A stretch of 64,000 bases of DNA from Pyropia yezoensis. Lineage: Eukaryota > Rhodophyta > Bangiophyceae > Bangiales > Bangiaceae. The position numbers were made by a program, and so were the translations under genes. Shown in pieces: positions 20,109 to 30,167 of this stretch (the stretch's first letter is position 1; every line of letters starts with the position of its first letter). The notes beneath the pieces were generated by a model. It searched no databases. It had not been told where the DNA came from and worked only from the letters and a program-made list of their open reading frames with translations. The stretch covers positions 20,589,816 through 20,653,815 of the forward strand of contig CM020619.1 in assembly GCA_009829735.1 (NCBI GenBank), given 5' to 3'.

Positions 20109-22298
20109 TTACTCGTTTCCCGCCCTTGGTAGGGTGCTGTCCGCCGGGACATCCGGCTGAGGAGGTGCCCCCTCGACGGCCAGTACTCCACCTGGAGCTG
20201 GCTGCCTACCCGGTGCGGGTCCGGGTGCTCGGGCGGGATACCCCCCGGTGGATGCCTTGCGTTGCGCCGCTGCCCGCCGAGACTCCTCGGGGATGAGTGG
20301 GCAGGAAGACACCCAGTGCTGGGGATCCCCACACAACATACACCCGGACGTGCCGGTCCCCCCTTGAGTTCGCATCGGGGTAGCCCCGTAGCTACGGTTG
20401 CCTCCCTCGGGCGCCCGAGTGCCTGCTCCCTGGTAGGCCTTGGGTCCTTGGGTCAACCGGAACATGGACTCCCCCAACCGGTTGGGTCGGCCCGCAATCT
20501 GCGGAGGTGCCTCCGTGCGCACCGCCCATGTTGGCAAGGGTTGGTAAGGGTTACCCGTCACCGGGGAGTACCCCGTAGTCCGCACATACGGGACGCGCCG
20601 TCCCGTTCCTTCGTTGACCTGGAACTGGGTTCCAGCCGGGGCGATGTACGCTACCGTACCATGTTCATCAATCACCGGCGTCGCCGGTAGCAACAGGTGG
20701 CCCTGTTGGTCGACTAGAGGGTCATCCTCACCAATAGGGGTATGTTCGGTCGCCACCAGTACTGGTGCGGCCTTACGTTCCACCTTCTCTTGCCTCGGTA
20801 CCGGGGTAAGACTGGGCTTGCCTCCCTCACCCTTGGGCTTCGGGGCCAAGGCACACTCCGGGTGTAGAACCCGGTAGGCGTCCCCTAGGGACTTGCACAT
20901 ATGCATCAGTCGACTGAAGTTCGTCCGTGCCGTGTTGGCGCCCCGTGCGGATATCCGCACGTAGTTGGGTACTCCTGCGAACAGGATGGCCCGTAGCTCC
21001 CCTTCTCCGAGGAGCTTCCCCAGCTCGTAGTCGACCTCTTGGATCCGGCGTCCAAACATCTCCTCATCCTCCCAGGACTGGGCGGTGGCAGTGCGAAGGG
21101 CCCGATAGTGGTCCTCGCACTTGTCCTCACTGAGGTAGCTGCTCAGCAGCTCCTTCAATATCCCACGGTAATCCATGGGGGTGGCCGCGACCCTCATTCC
21201 CGGCATCGGGGATGCCTGGCGAAGAATGCCTCGCACCCGTTCATCAACAAAGAACGGGAGGATCTTCAGGGCCAGCCCCTCGTTAACGAGCGCCTTGTCT
21301 GCGGCTGCCTTGAAGCTAGTCAAGAAGCCGATGACTGCCAACGGGCGTCCGTTCGGCCCCCCGAACATAGGGACTCCCTTCATAAGGGTCTGCATAGAGC
21401 GGATCGCCCGATGCGACGTATTACGCATCGATTCCGATACGGTGGTAGAGCGGTCCTCCAAACGATAACGTTCCGGAGTAAGAACCGACCGGAAGACCTC
21501 GTTGACGATCTCCGTGTCAGCGTCCTGGATATCCAGTCGCTTAGCCAGTTGATGAGCGAACTCATCGGACTCCATCCGCTTCAGTAGGCTCGCAGCTACC
21601 TGCGCGGTCATAGCTTCCACCACTGAAGATGGTACTTCAGGCGTCGGCACCTCGGGAACCCGAGTTGCCTGGCCTCCTTCGTCGTGGGGGTACTGCGAGA
21701 GGGTACCCCCTCCCCCAATAACCGACTCTCCCCCGGCGTACGTATCCGCCGGGTCGTGTCCGCGGAGTCCGCTTCGGGTGCTCCGAGCGTATCGCTCCGT
21801 GTGACTCCGTTCCAACTCTGCCGACGAGTCGGACCCATACCCCATTGTGTCCGGGGGTTGTCCAGGAGTAGCAACCCCGGGATTGACCCTGGTGGACTCC
21901 GAAAGTAGTCCGGCCGGTTCGAACCGTACCGGTGTGGGAGGAACACGACGGGGTCCCGTCGTGTGCCGTGTTGACATCAACACTGCCATTGCGTCCTCCG
22001 TCCGATCTTGACGGGCGTCGAGCCCGGAAAACCGGGCCTCGATGCGGGCCAATGATGCCATCAGGGAATCCCCTGGTGAAGGAGGCGGCGGAGTGAGGTC
22101 GGTCGACGACAGTTGAGGCGGGCCCCCGCCTCCTGCCGTCCGAGCCGTGCCAAACGTCGATCCGGCACCGGAAAGCATTGGCGTCTCAATGTTATCGATC
22201 GGGTTCCCGATCCCGGTTCCCGTAGTCACCTCCGGAGTCGGCGTCGACGCCGATCCGTCATCTTGAACGTTCCCCGTCTCTTGGGTAGACATAGTCAC
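20109..22298 (-). CDS. gag: gag of element A1
   Basis: An open 729-codon ORF upstream of pol on the same strand. The N-terminal third is Ser/Thr/Pro-rich, followed by a helical capsid-like region (about residues 270-470). A single CCHC zinc knuckle (CMLCGDPQHWVSSC) lies near residue 650. The length and the single knuckle fit gypsy Gag, the structural protein of the virus-like particle that also binds the RNA. It looks whole. Confidence 0.9.
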   Translation of the reverse strand: MTMSTQETGNVQDDGSASTPTPEVTTGTGIGNPIDNIETPMLSGAGSTFGTARTAGGGGPPQLSSTDLTPPPPSPGDSLMASLARIEARFSGLDARQDRTEDAMAVLMSTRHTTGPRRVPPTPVRFEPAGLLSESTRVNPGVATPGQPPDTMGYGSDSSAELERSHTERYARSTRSGLRGHDPADTYAGGESVIGGGGTLSQYPHDEGGQATRVPEVPTPEVPSSVVEAMTAQVAASLLKRMESDEFAHQLAKRLDIQDADTEIVNEVFRSVLTPERYRLEDRSTTVSESMRNTSHRAIRSMQTLMKGVPMFGGPNGRPLAVIGFLTSFKAAADKALVNEGLALKILPFFVDERVRGILRQASPMPGMRVAATPMDYRGILKELLSSYLSEDKCEDHYRALRTATAQSWEDEEMFGRRIQEVDYELGKLLGEGELRAILFAGVPNYVRISARGANTARTNFSRLMHMCKSLGDAYRVLHPECALAPKPKGEGGKPSLTPVPRQEKVERKAAPVLVATEHTPIGEDDPLVDQQGHLLLPATPVIDEHGTVAYIAPAGTQFQVNEGTGRRVPYVRTTGYSPVTGNPYQPLPTWAVRTEAPPQIAGRPNRLGESMFRLTQGPKAYQGAGTRAPEGGNRSYGATPMRTQGGTGTSGCMLCGDPQHWVSSCPLIPEESRRAAAQRKASTGGYPARAPGPAPGRQPAPGGVLAVEGAPPQPDVPADSTLPRAGNE

Positions 22299-22500
22299 AA
22301 TCAGTCCACCGACGCAACGATCACCACGAATAAGAGAGCGAGGGGGTAGATTGGGGAGAGTAACAGTATGTCACAGTCACAAGTAAAAGCTCACCACAAT
22401 CGATCAGGTCGCAACACCACGAGTACAAGAAAAGGACCGGATCCCTATCCGCGTGCCAGGGCCGAAGACGGCGTCACCACAAGGGTGACGGAAACCCGTC

Positions 22501-22517
22501 CCCTGCTGCTCCACCAA
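22501..22517 (-). other. Primer-binding site of A1
   Basis: The sense strand reads TTGGTGGAGCAGCAGGG directly inside the 5' LTR, matching the complement of a tRNA 3' end (…CCA). The tRNA species was not determined. Element C has a closely similar site. Confidence 0.75.
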
Positions 22518-22880
22518 TGTAGCACAATAAGAATCCGTCGCACGTCCACTCTCAGGGAACACTCACCAAGGGGGATCGGCACCAACGTCACCGGGAGGCC
22601 AAGGTTGCTGTCCTTGGAGCGCAAGCCACGGGACCAAGATGGGAGCCCAAATGGGAGGGGTTTGTTGTTCTACCTTGGCCGGCGGTGGATTCGCCACCGG
22701 CCCCCTCGTTATAAACCCTCGGAGACACTACTAACTACCCTCCACCCCAAGATGCAAGTCCCTCTGGTCATACGTAACTTAAAGATACCGTGACCAGTTC
22801 GGACTCTCAAATTGAAAGTTAAGGATTAGAGGTAGCCCCCCTGATATTAGGGTCACAATACGGACAACCATATTGCTACA
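22518..22880 (-). repeat. 5' LTR of A1 (363 bp)
   Basis: It differs from the 11980-12342 copy at four positions by eye and has the same TG...CA termini. It is followed by the right target-site duplication AGCCG. Confidence 0.93.
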
Positions 22881-22885
22881 AGCCG

Positions 22886-23193
22886 CTGCCCACCGAGGGA
22901 GCAGCTGGTCCACGGTGGGAGCAGGTACCGACATCAAGCACTGCACACTGGTCCCAGCGCCTGTGCAATCCGTGCAACCGGTGCAGCGCGCGAGCCCATC
23001 CGCGGAACGCCCAGTCGCTCACCCACTGGACCCAAATTTGCTCCCAAAAAGTACCATTCGGAAGTCCATTTCGAGTACAGCAGGCGAGACGGTCAATGCA
23101 GCCCCTTCGAAGCCTCATGCCGACTGTCGGCCGGCAACGCCAACGGTAGGCGATACCCGTGTGACTCTCACAGTCAGGCGCATCTGGACCTCT
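22886..23193. other. Flank between A1 and B1, no gene seen
   Basis: About 300 bp of non-repetitive sequence, presumably the old continuation of the locus that lies left of 11975. No ORF is supported. Confidence 0.5.
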
Positions 23194-23603
23194 TGTGCTA
23201 TAAAACTCGATCCTCTCAGACACGTGTCAATATCCCTCGGGGGAAACGGACAGGTAACACAGAAAGGGGAACTACGAGAGTGGTATGCCTGCTGACTCAC
23301 GTGCCTGCTCGCAGAGCAAGCAGATACGCACGGTAGTGCACACGGGGAAGAGGAAAGCAAACGCGCAGGTGTCTTTTACCTGAGGGCGCGGGCCAAGGGC
23401 GCCTCGCTGTCCCTCTTAACGTGCACCTGGGGGAGCCTCGGCACGTAGGCCAGGTAGCCCCCCCATACCCCGGAGTGGCCCCGACCCAAGTCTAATCTCG
23501 TCAGTTCGGGGGCCACTATTACTACTAGTTCTATTCCCACTCACTAATCTCACACTCAAATTCTCTCAAATCAAGTCCCTCACAAATATGCAAAAACCCA
23601 TCA
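23194..23603 (-). repeat. D-type LTR in B1
   Basis: It matches 49104-49520 in inverted orientation and, in part, 61111-61316. The outer end reads TGTGCTATAAAACTCG and the inner end ...CCCATCA. The inner boundary is approximate; a purine tract GTGAGAGAGGGA (minus strand) lies just inside it at about 23608-23619. Confidence 0.8.
23199..23205 (+). promoter_or_regulatory. TATAAAA on the antisense strand at the LTR end, with G-box 23219-23228
   Basis: TATAAAA lies 5 bp inside the LTR terminus, oriented toward the antisense ORF. About 14 bp further is the 10-bp palindrome GACACGTGTC, which has a CACGTG core (the plant G-box/E-box motif). The same arrangement is kept at 49485-49515. Confidence 0.5.
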
Positions 23604-23944
23604 GAAATCCCTCTCTCACGTATGGGTAGCGTAGTCCACCGCATCCCAGTGCCGGGCACGGGCCACGGCCGCCAACCATCACCACACGGCGGGCGTGTTC
23701 TGGCACCTAGTGCCCTCTGGTCGCCATCCCGGGTCGACGCGAAGTCGGGACCAGGGAGGCTACATAGCTCCCTCCCCAGTCCGGCACGTCCACGGGCCGT
23801 ACCAGGTGCCACCGTGCACAGCCTCGAACACGTCCACACTGGTGCCGAGGTCGAGCGTCTTCACCCCGAGCGCGATCACCTTCTCCAACCCTGCCCCCCC
23901 CCTCCTTCACCTTGACCTTCCCGTTCCCCCGGATTCTGGACGAC

Positions 23945-26062
23945 ATGTCCAGCTCCGGGATCCTGGTTGGGCCCGCGGCTCCGGCGGCGAGTGTTGCGGA
24001 GGAGAGCTCGGGCAGCCGTGCCCTTCTCCTGCCTCCGGTTCCTCGGATGTCGGTGCTGGCGTCGGTCGCCACGGCAGAGGCGGATCGACTTCCCCCGGCT
24101 TCTGCGTCGCGCCCGGTCGAGACCCCCCCGGCGGGTCTCCCGGAGGCGCTTCTTGGGCAGGATCCTCTGGCGGCCCGGCGCTACTCCACGGTGGTCGGCA
24201 ACGCCAGCGCGGCCCAGTGCCAGCAAGATTGTCTGGTCATCTGGCGCAAGGAACTCCAGCGCGGAGTCTTGACGGAAATGGACAAGACGCGTCTCCACGC
24301 GGCGGACCAGATGCGCCTGGCTCAAGACTGCTCCCAGAGCTTTTCGGGTTCCTCTTAGGTTGCCCGTCTGAAGGATCTCCCCTTCGCGCTGGAGCTGGAT
24401 CTTTCCTTGACCGAGCGTCGCGTGTCTGCGTCCGTTCTCCGGTGGCCGGAGGACGAAGGGTACGTCCAGCGGGCGCTCAAGGTCTAGGACGAGGCGCTCG
24501 AGGGGTCGGGGAGCCTGACGTGAGATCCCCGTCTGAGCATGGTCGCTCTGGAGCCGCCTTTCTTGACCCGGAAGTACTCCATGTTGTCGCCGGCGCGGGA
24601 GCAAGGCGAGCGGCGTGGGCGCCAGCGGGACTACATCGTGAGCTGCAACCATCAAGATTTCTGGAAGCTGGACAAGGCCAACTGGGCGGCGTACTACCCC
24701 AAGGTCATCCCGCAGCAGCAGGATGTCGAGATCCCGGTTGGGTTTGCTCCGTCCAGCATCCCCTTTACGTTGTACTTCCTGGACGCCTTGACCAAGGCGT
24801 CAATCAAGGGCTTCTTCCATTCCATCCCGTACATGATGTACATCTCCGAGATGACTGTCTTGGCTGCCAACCACCGGCTCCACGAGGTCTTGGTGTCCAA
24901 CCGGCTCTGGCTTCTCCCCGACCTCATGATGGTCTGGATTGTCGACAAGTTGACCGTCGACTTCCTGTGCAGCCAGGACGAGAAGTAAAAGGAGCTCTTC
25001 CAGGCGATGATCGACTTCCGGCGTCAACTCCCTGTGCATGACCGGAGCTTCTTGAACATGATCGCCGACCAGAACAGCCCGCGTCGGGATGGCTCGGGTT
25101 GGGTGCAGGTGGTCTACCAGTCTTCTCCGGCCAAGGTGCAGCTGGCGAAGCCGCTGCCAGCGTGGCCGCAGCTGGGCAGTCTTCCTGCTCCGGTCGCTCT
25201 TGATACTTCGCGAAAGGGGCCGTCGGTACAAGAGTTGGGATGGGCCGCGGCGGTCGGTCGGGCGTCTGCGGCGGCTTAACTTCCTCCAGTTGCGCCTGTC
25301 GCCCCGGTTGCTTCGCCTTTGCCGTCGCCGGCGCGTATGCGCCCAGCTCTACCTGTGCCGGTGCTTCAGGTCTCTCCGGCACCGCGCTTGTCTGCGGCGG
25401 CTCTTGGCGTTGCCATCCGGTCGCCAGCTACTCGAGCCGTTCCTCGTCGGGCGCCTTCTTCGCCTGGCGGCGGCCCGGTGCCCACCCTCGAGTTGGGGAC
25501 TCCGGTCTTCGGCGCCGCTGCTGACCGTCCGGGAGTGGCAAGCTCAGGTCGGTTCGAGATCCCGGCGCCGACTCTGCGCCTTTCCCACTTTCGAGTGCCC
25601 GAGTGGTACCTGACCCAAGGTGGCCCGACGTGCGACCAGTACGACGTCGGCATGCTTGAGGTCCATCTGGGTCGTCTTTCTGTGCAGGTCGAAGGCGTCG
25701 GGTCTTTCTTGGTGCTGGGCACATATGCCAGCGTCTTGAACGACGTAGTCGACCGGGTGCTTGCTTGCGCGGACAGCGGCCAGATGTCGGACAGCCCGGT
25801 GGTTGTTGAGCTTCTGGCGACCTTGACCCGGCATGGCTTGGCCCAGCGCTGGTTGGGGACGTTCACTAGCTTCCAGGGGCGCCGGCAGGCGTATCTGGAG
25901 AAGCGGGAGCGCCCGGTGACTACGGGTACTGCTCCGGTGGCGGGGTAAGTGGAAGCGCCTCGCCCGCCGCACTACGTCATCCCGTCTTCCTCTGGGTCCC
26001 GTCGTGCTGCGGAGGCGGCGCTGGAGGACGCTTCCGCGGCGCAGCGTCCGCGCCGGGAGTAG
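23945..26062 (+). pseudogene. Antisense ORF of B1 (D family), broken
   Basis: Closely similar to the antisense ORF of element D (46644-48761). It starts MSSSGILVGPAAPAASVAEE and carries the same domain motifs, such as GFAPSSIP, SNRLWLLPDLMM and a C-terminal helical region with VLNDVVDRVLACADSGQ. About four breaks are present. An alternative upstream beginning, MFWHLVPSG, is shared by B1 and D in position. Confidence 0.75.
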
Positions 26063-26186
26063 CACTTGGAGGCAAGGAGGCTGAGAGTCCAAGGAGGAGG
26101 GAGGAGGGAAGAGGCGGTGAGAAGGGTTGCTCGAGCGGGTGCTCGCTTGATCTCTGGTAGTTCCATGCTTGTATTGCTTGTTTGTG

Positions 26187-27339
26187 CACTACATCATGTC
26201 AAGTTGGGCATCTGACGGCGACCTGACTGCCCTCGCCATGCCTCGGTGCCTCAACAAGGGCCGTGCGCAAGCATGTTGAACGGTGCGTCTCACATGCGGG
26301 CTTCTTTTGAGAGGTCGCTTGCGTCTCGCACGCCGCTTGTTTTGTTAGTGACGCACACTGTCTCTGGCTGCGTGTGAACGACACCTGTGCGATGATGCTT
26401 GGCTCCTTTGTATTCATGTGTTGATGGGAGTTTTTTTGCGGGCTAATGTGCTCTCAGCCTCCTTATCTTGATCGTCCCTTCGAAGAGACCGCTGCACAAC
26501 CGCATGAACGCGTTCTTCTCCCTCTTTGGCCTCGCCACTGTCCTTTGCAGGATCGTTGCTCACAGTGGCGACAAGGACGAAGCGTCGTCATTTTTCGTGT
26601 ACGTCTTTCTTTTTATCTTTTGTGAGCTCTTGAGGTGGGGGTGAATCGGCCGAGAATGACGCATTGCCCACCATGTTGCCTCTCTCGCTGCATTCGTTTG
26701 GTCCGAGCGGGAGAGCCAGGACCGGATGGTGGTGCGGCTCCCGAAGCGTGCATGCGTGGTCAAGAGGGTAAGGGGTAGAAGTAAGGTGTGGGCGCCGCCT
26801 CCACCATCGCTCGCTCTTCGGGTAGGTGTGCAGGGGAAAACCGGTAAATAAAAAAAACGTACATCTTGTCTGCACAGAACATGTATGTTCGGACTGGTGT
26901 GAGCTGCCTGTGACGACGGTCAGTTGAAGGCATACGCTGTGGCCTTGTTGGTGTCTCCCCTGGACGTAGGTCTGTGGTCTGCGTGCTTGGTATGTTGAAA
27001 CTGTGAACGGAAGGATGGTATTTGTCTGACAATAATAGCGCGAGAACACCTGCGAATAGAGAAGTGGGGTACAATCGCCGGGACAAAACGATACGCTTTT
27101 TATACGCATGGCAAACAATAAACTGGTCATTGAGGAAAGGATACCGCAGTACAAAAAGCGGTCGGTGCGATAATATGTTACTGTGCTGTGCTCCCACAGC
27201 GGCCCTGGGGGGTGCGGCAACTGTCCATCGTCGCGAAGCGACCTTGTGCGCTCAGAACGCCAGTTTCGAGCGCAATTTGATCTAGGCCTCATGCCTAGCA
27301 CTGGGCTGAAGTGGATTGCCGCCCACATCTACAACCGCC
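26187..27339. other. Intergenic stretch, no gene seen
   Basis: Moderate composition with short ORFs only. I see no known protein, RNA gene or transposon end. Confidence 0.45.
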
Positions 27340-27795
27340 AACACCGCGGCGCGGCGCCACCTGCCGCGACCACTGCCAGCACGGCGGCGCAGCGCCGCCC
27401 ACCACGACCACCTCCAGCACCGCGGCACGGCGCCACTCTCCACGGCAACCGCCAGCGGCACGGCGCCGCCCAAAACGACCACCGCCAGCAGCGCGGCGCG
27501 GCGGACCACAAGGTCCAGCGCCAGCAGCGCCTCGCGGCGGATCATAATGTCCACCACCAGAAGCGCCGCGTGACGAAATACCACTTCCTCCACCAGCAGC
27601 GCCGCGCGGCGTGGCCCACCACGACCACCACCAGCAGCACCACGCGGCGGACCACGACGAGCACCACGAACAGCGCCGCGCGGCGGACCACCACGACCAC
27701 CGCCAGCACCGCGGCTTGGCGCGGCCCACTACGACCACCGCCAAGAGCGCGGCGTGGCGGACCTCAGCGACCAGCGCCAGCAGCAAGGCGGTGAC
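27340..27795. repeat. Degenerate GC-rich minisatellite
   Basis: About a dozen imperfect units of roughly 36-39 bp containing CGCGGCGCGGCG and CCACGACCACCGCCAGCA. ORFs open on both strands (for example 27183-27794 plus and 27786-27295 minus) but encode only His/Thr/Arg-rich or Ala/Trp/Gly-rich repeats, so I do not call a gene. Confidence 0.7.
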
Positions 27796-28191
27796 AAGTT
27801 CACCCTCCCCCTCTTAGCGTTCGAATAATAAAATACATAGATGCAGCGTAAGCGCAAGCAGAAGGGAGCACAAACAGAAGGCCCGCGTACACGCGACACA
27901 CAGCAACAGAAATGACACGAGAAACGGGGAAGGGACGCCGTTCAGCATCCTTCCCCCGCGCTTCTATTGTAACTCTCACGACCTTTCCCACCCGCGAGGC
28001 ACTTACACGTTGCCAACCGGCACGGCACCATCGTCGGCTGCGTCCTCCTACTCAATCGACTCATTCCCGTCTTCCTCGGGCGACAGGGTGCGGCACAGGT
28101 CGGCGCCATCAACGAGACGCAACCCGTTGTGCTCCTCGGCGTCGCGAGAGAGCTCCTCATGGACGCGGGGAAGTTCTTCCACCCTCACGTC

Positions 28192-29505
28192 TTAGATGCC
28201 CCCACCCACCCCCCTGCGCACCGGACGCAAGCCCGCCGCCACCTCTACGACAAAGCGAACAAAGAAGGTGACGAGAGCCACGTGCCCGAGGGTGCAGCTG
28301 ATGGTGTTGAGGTCACCTGCGTTCGCAGGCTGCACTACTCGGTCGGCGGCGCCCTTCAGCAAGAGAAAGGCCTCTACACCACAGAGCACCGCCGGGAAGC
28401 CACACACGGACGTAACGTAGCCCATGCTGTGCAGCAGCTGCTGGGCCTGCTGCGGGTAGATGTCGTCTCGTGATAGTCCGAGGGAGCCGAAGTAGGCCGC
28501 AGTGATGACTTCCTTCCACTGGTGCATGGTATGACCCTTTACGAAAACGATCGGCGTGCAGCGACAGACGCTCTTGAGCGCCAAACCGCCCTTGCGCGTT
28601 GGTAAGTCCGAGTAGCCCAGCAGCCAGTCCGAGGCCGCCGCCGCGTCGACGTCAAACACACTAGCGACGATGCTAACGTACTCGACCCAGCTGCGCGTCG
28701 CGCTCAGGCACACGTCGCAGGTGACGGTGGCCCCAGCCGTTCGCTCCACAAGAGCGCTGCGGGGGCGCCGCTTGATGTCGTAAATCTGCGCGTGGACGTC
28801 ATCGGCCTCAGACATCACAATGCCGCCACTTACGCGTGTCCGCACGTCCTCAAAGCTGATGCTCATGGACCCAAATGCCTGAGTGACGTCAGCGCGCATG
28901 AGGGTCAGCAATATGAGGACCAGTTCGTGTCTGCGCGCCAGCTTCTCGTGGCCCCTGCGTAGATGGTGGACCCCCTCCACCAGCCCACCGAGCGTCGTTT
29001 TGACGCTCTGCAGCCCTTCGCGCAGAGGAGCAATACCGCGTGCACCGGCATCGACAAGCATGTCTGCGCCATGGGCGGAAGTGGCCACATCCGCCGAGGA
29101 GCCCGCAGCGGGCGCTGACGCCTGGGGCGGCGCCGCTTGCGCAACCGAAGCGACGTCATCCAAAGGCGCAGCCCGCGCCATCCCGCCAGGCTCTCCAGGC
29201 ACAGCTGCGGCTGCAGCACCTGCCGAGCATGACAGTGGGGGCTCTTCGCCCAGTGACGGGGGAGGCGCCGTCGACAAAGCGGCCACAATTCGATCCGGGC
29301 ACGGAGGCGCGCCCGATAGCGTCGGAAAGGCGACGGGAATTATGCCGCCGTCTCGCAGAGGGATCGCCTCAGAGGTGCCGCGCACGACCGGCGGAATAGC
29401 CACTCTTCCAGAGCTGCCGCGCGTTTCGGTAATGATAGTGCTCGCCGTTCCGGCAGCCAGCGAGGCGGTGTCTTCCATCATTGCCAGGACCTCGAAAGCC
29501 TGCAT
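28192..29505 (-). CDS. Hypothetical protein, family not recognised
   Basis: An open frame of about 437 residues. The N-terminal part is Ala/Pro-rich and disordered-looking. The second half is globular and not low-complexity: a helix with VHHLRRGHEKLARRHELVLI, then SISFEDVRTRVSGG, a C-x2-C pair (TCDVCLSATRSW), HTMHQWKEVITAAYFGSL and a hydrophobic C-terminal stretch with LVTFFVRFVVEV. The stop is followed in the same frame by 47 further codons with coding-like acidic composition (ELPRVHEELSRDAEEHNG, ending at about 28049). The gene may therefore extend further through splicing, or be degraded. Its N-terminus may continue upstream in other frames (an NLS-like KGKRKKA lies near 29560). I cannot assign a function. 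Confidence 0.5.
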   Translation of the reverse strand: MQAFEVLAMMEDTASLAAGTASTIITETRGSSGRVAIPPVVRGTSEAIPLRDGGIIPVAFPTLSGAPPCPDRIVAALSTAPPPSLGEEPPLSCSAGAAAAAVPGEPGGMARAAPLDDVASVAQAAPPQASAPAAGSSADVATSAHGADMLVDAGARGIAPLREGLQSVKTTLGGLVEGVHHLRRGHEKLARRHELVLILLTLMRADVTQAFGSMSISFEDVRTRVSGGIVMSEADDVHAQIYDIKRRPRSALVERTAGATVTCDVCLSATRSWVEYVSIVASVFDVDAAAASDWLLGYSDLPTRKGGLALKSVCRCTPIVFVKGHTMHQWKEVITAAYFGSLGLSRDDIYPQQAQQLLHSMGYVTSVCGFPAVLCGVEAFLLLKGAADRVVQPANAGDLNTISCTLGHVALVTFFVRFVVEVAAGLRPVRRGVGGGI

Positions 29506-29613
29506 CACAGGCAGCAGGAGGGGCCATCGAGCGCGAGGGAGTCACGGCCTTCTTGCGCTTGCCTTTCGCACGTGATCTTGTAGCCCGGGCAGGCGCGCGG
29601 CTGCCGGCGGAGC

Positions 29614-29994
29614 CTACGCTGCTACCGCCAGCGTCGCCCGCGGGGCATTATCAGGCTGGCCAGCGTCGCCCGCGCCGGCAGCACAAGATGTTCCGCGGCC
29701 GCCCACGCGGAAAAGGCCAGAGGGTCGGCTGGCAGCAGCAGCTCCCCCCATAGGAAGTGCAAAACGGGAGCAGCACCCACCTTCAACGGCACCAATAGGC
29801 ACAGCCGCACTGGCGGCGGCGGCAGCGGCCCGCCCCACCGCAAAGGCGAGGCGCATTTTCCTCTTGTCGTTGCGCGCGACGTCACTTTGGGCAATGCGCC
29901 GGTCGGCAGACGGGGGTGCAGGGGCGACGCGGCTGCGCTCACTCAGCGCACGGCCACCGCCAACAGGGGTTGCGGGGGGCCTTGAGCGTGTCAT
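29614..29994 (-). CDS. Short hypothetical ORF, possible first exon of the downstream gene
   Basis: A 126-codon ORF starting MTRSRPPATPVGGG and ending in an Ala-rich tail, basic near residues 30-45 (ARNDKRKMRLAF). It lies immediately upstream of the hypothetical gene at 28192-29505 on the same strand. A TATA-like box sits about 165 bp before the ATG. It may be the N-terminal exon of that gene; no splice pair was confidently placed. Confidence 0.3.
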   Translation of the reverse strand: MTRSRPPATPVGGGRALSERSRVAPAPPSADRRIAQSDVARNDKRKMRLAFAVGRAAAAAASAAVPIGAVEGGCCSRFALPMGGAAAASRPSGLFRVGGRGTSCAAGAGDAGQPDNAPRATLAVAA

Positions 29995-30157
29995 TTTCTT
30001 GAAGGAGTTTGCAGGGTAAGGGAAGTTCGAGGTGGAGGCACGGTGGGGATGCGGACAGAGTGCGCGGGGCGGCGGGAAAGAAAAGTCGGCAACGGGGAAA
30101 GCAAGTGGGGCGGTGAGGGAGGGGGTGAGCTCGTCGGCCAAGGAAACCAACTCCGGC

Positions 30158-30167
30158 TTATTATACA
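30158..30167 (-). promoter_or_regulatory. TATA-like box upstream of 29994
   Basis: The minus strand reads TGTATAATAAG about 165 bp upstream of the ATG at 29994, similar to TATAATAA before the FIST gene. Confidence 0.4.

Larger units (their letters stand above)
11980..22880 (-). mobile_element. Element A1: Ty3/gypsy chromovirus LTR retrotransposon with antisense ORF
   Basis: A 10.9-kb Metaviridae (Ty3/gypsy) element with its sense strand on minus. Order along the sense strand: 5' LTR 22518-22880, primer-binding site, gag 22298-20109, pol 20100-15934, hairpin array, an ORF on the opposite strand (12927-15374), polypurine tract, 3' LTR 12342-11980. It is bounded by the 5-bp duplication AGCCG (11975-11979 and 22881-22885). 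By eye the two 363-bp LTRs differ at four positions (about 1%), so the insertion is recent. The coding part is nearly whole, with roughly three breaks in all; gag looks intact. Confidence 0.93.
23194..26186 (-). mobile_element. B1: 3'-terminal fragment of a D-family gypsy element
   Basis: Contains a 410-bp LTR (23194-23603), then the antisense ORF of the D family on plus, then the convergent spacer that in element D separates the antisense ORF from pol. Similarity to D stops at about 26186, before any pol sequence. With the sense strand taken as minus, it is the 3' end of an element that has lost gag and pol. The antisense ORF has several breaks, so it is older or more decayed than D. Confidence 0.8.

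Noticed and set aside
27183-27794. 203-codon plus-strand ORF and overlapping minus-strand ORF
   Set aside because: Both are the translated minisatellite, with no domain and equal openness on both strands.
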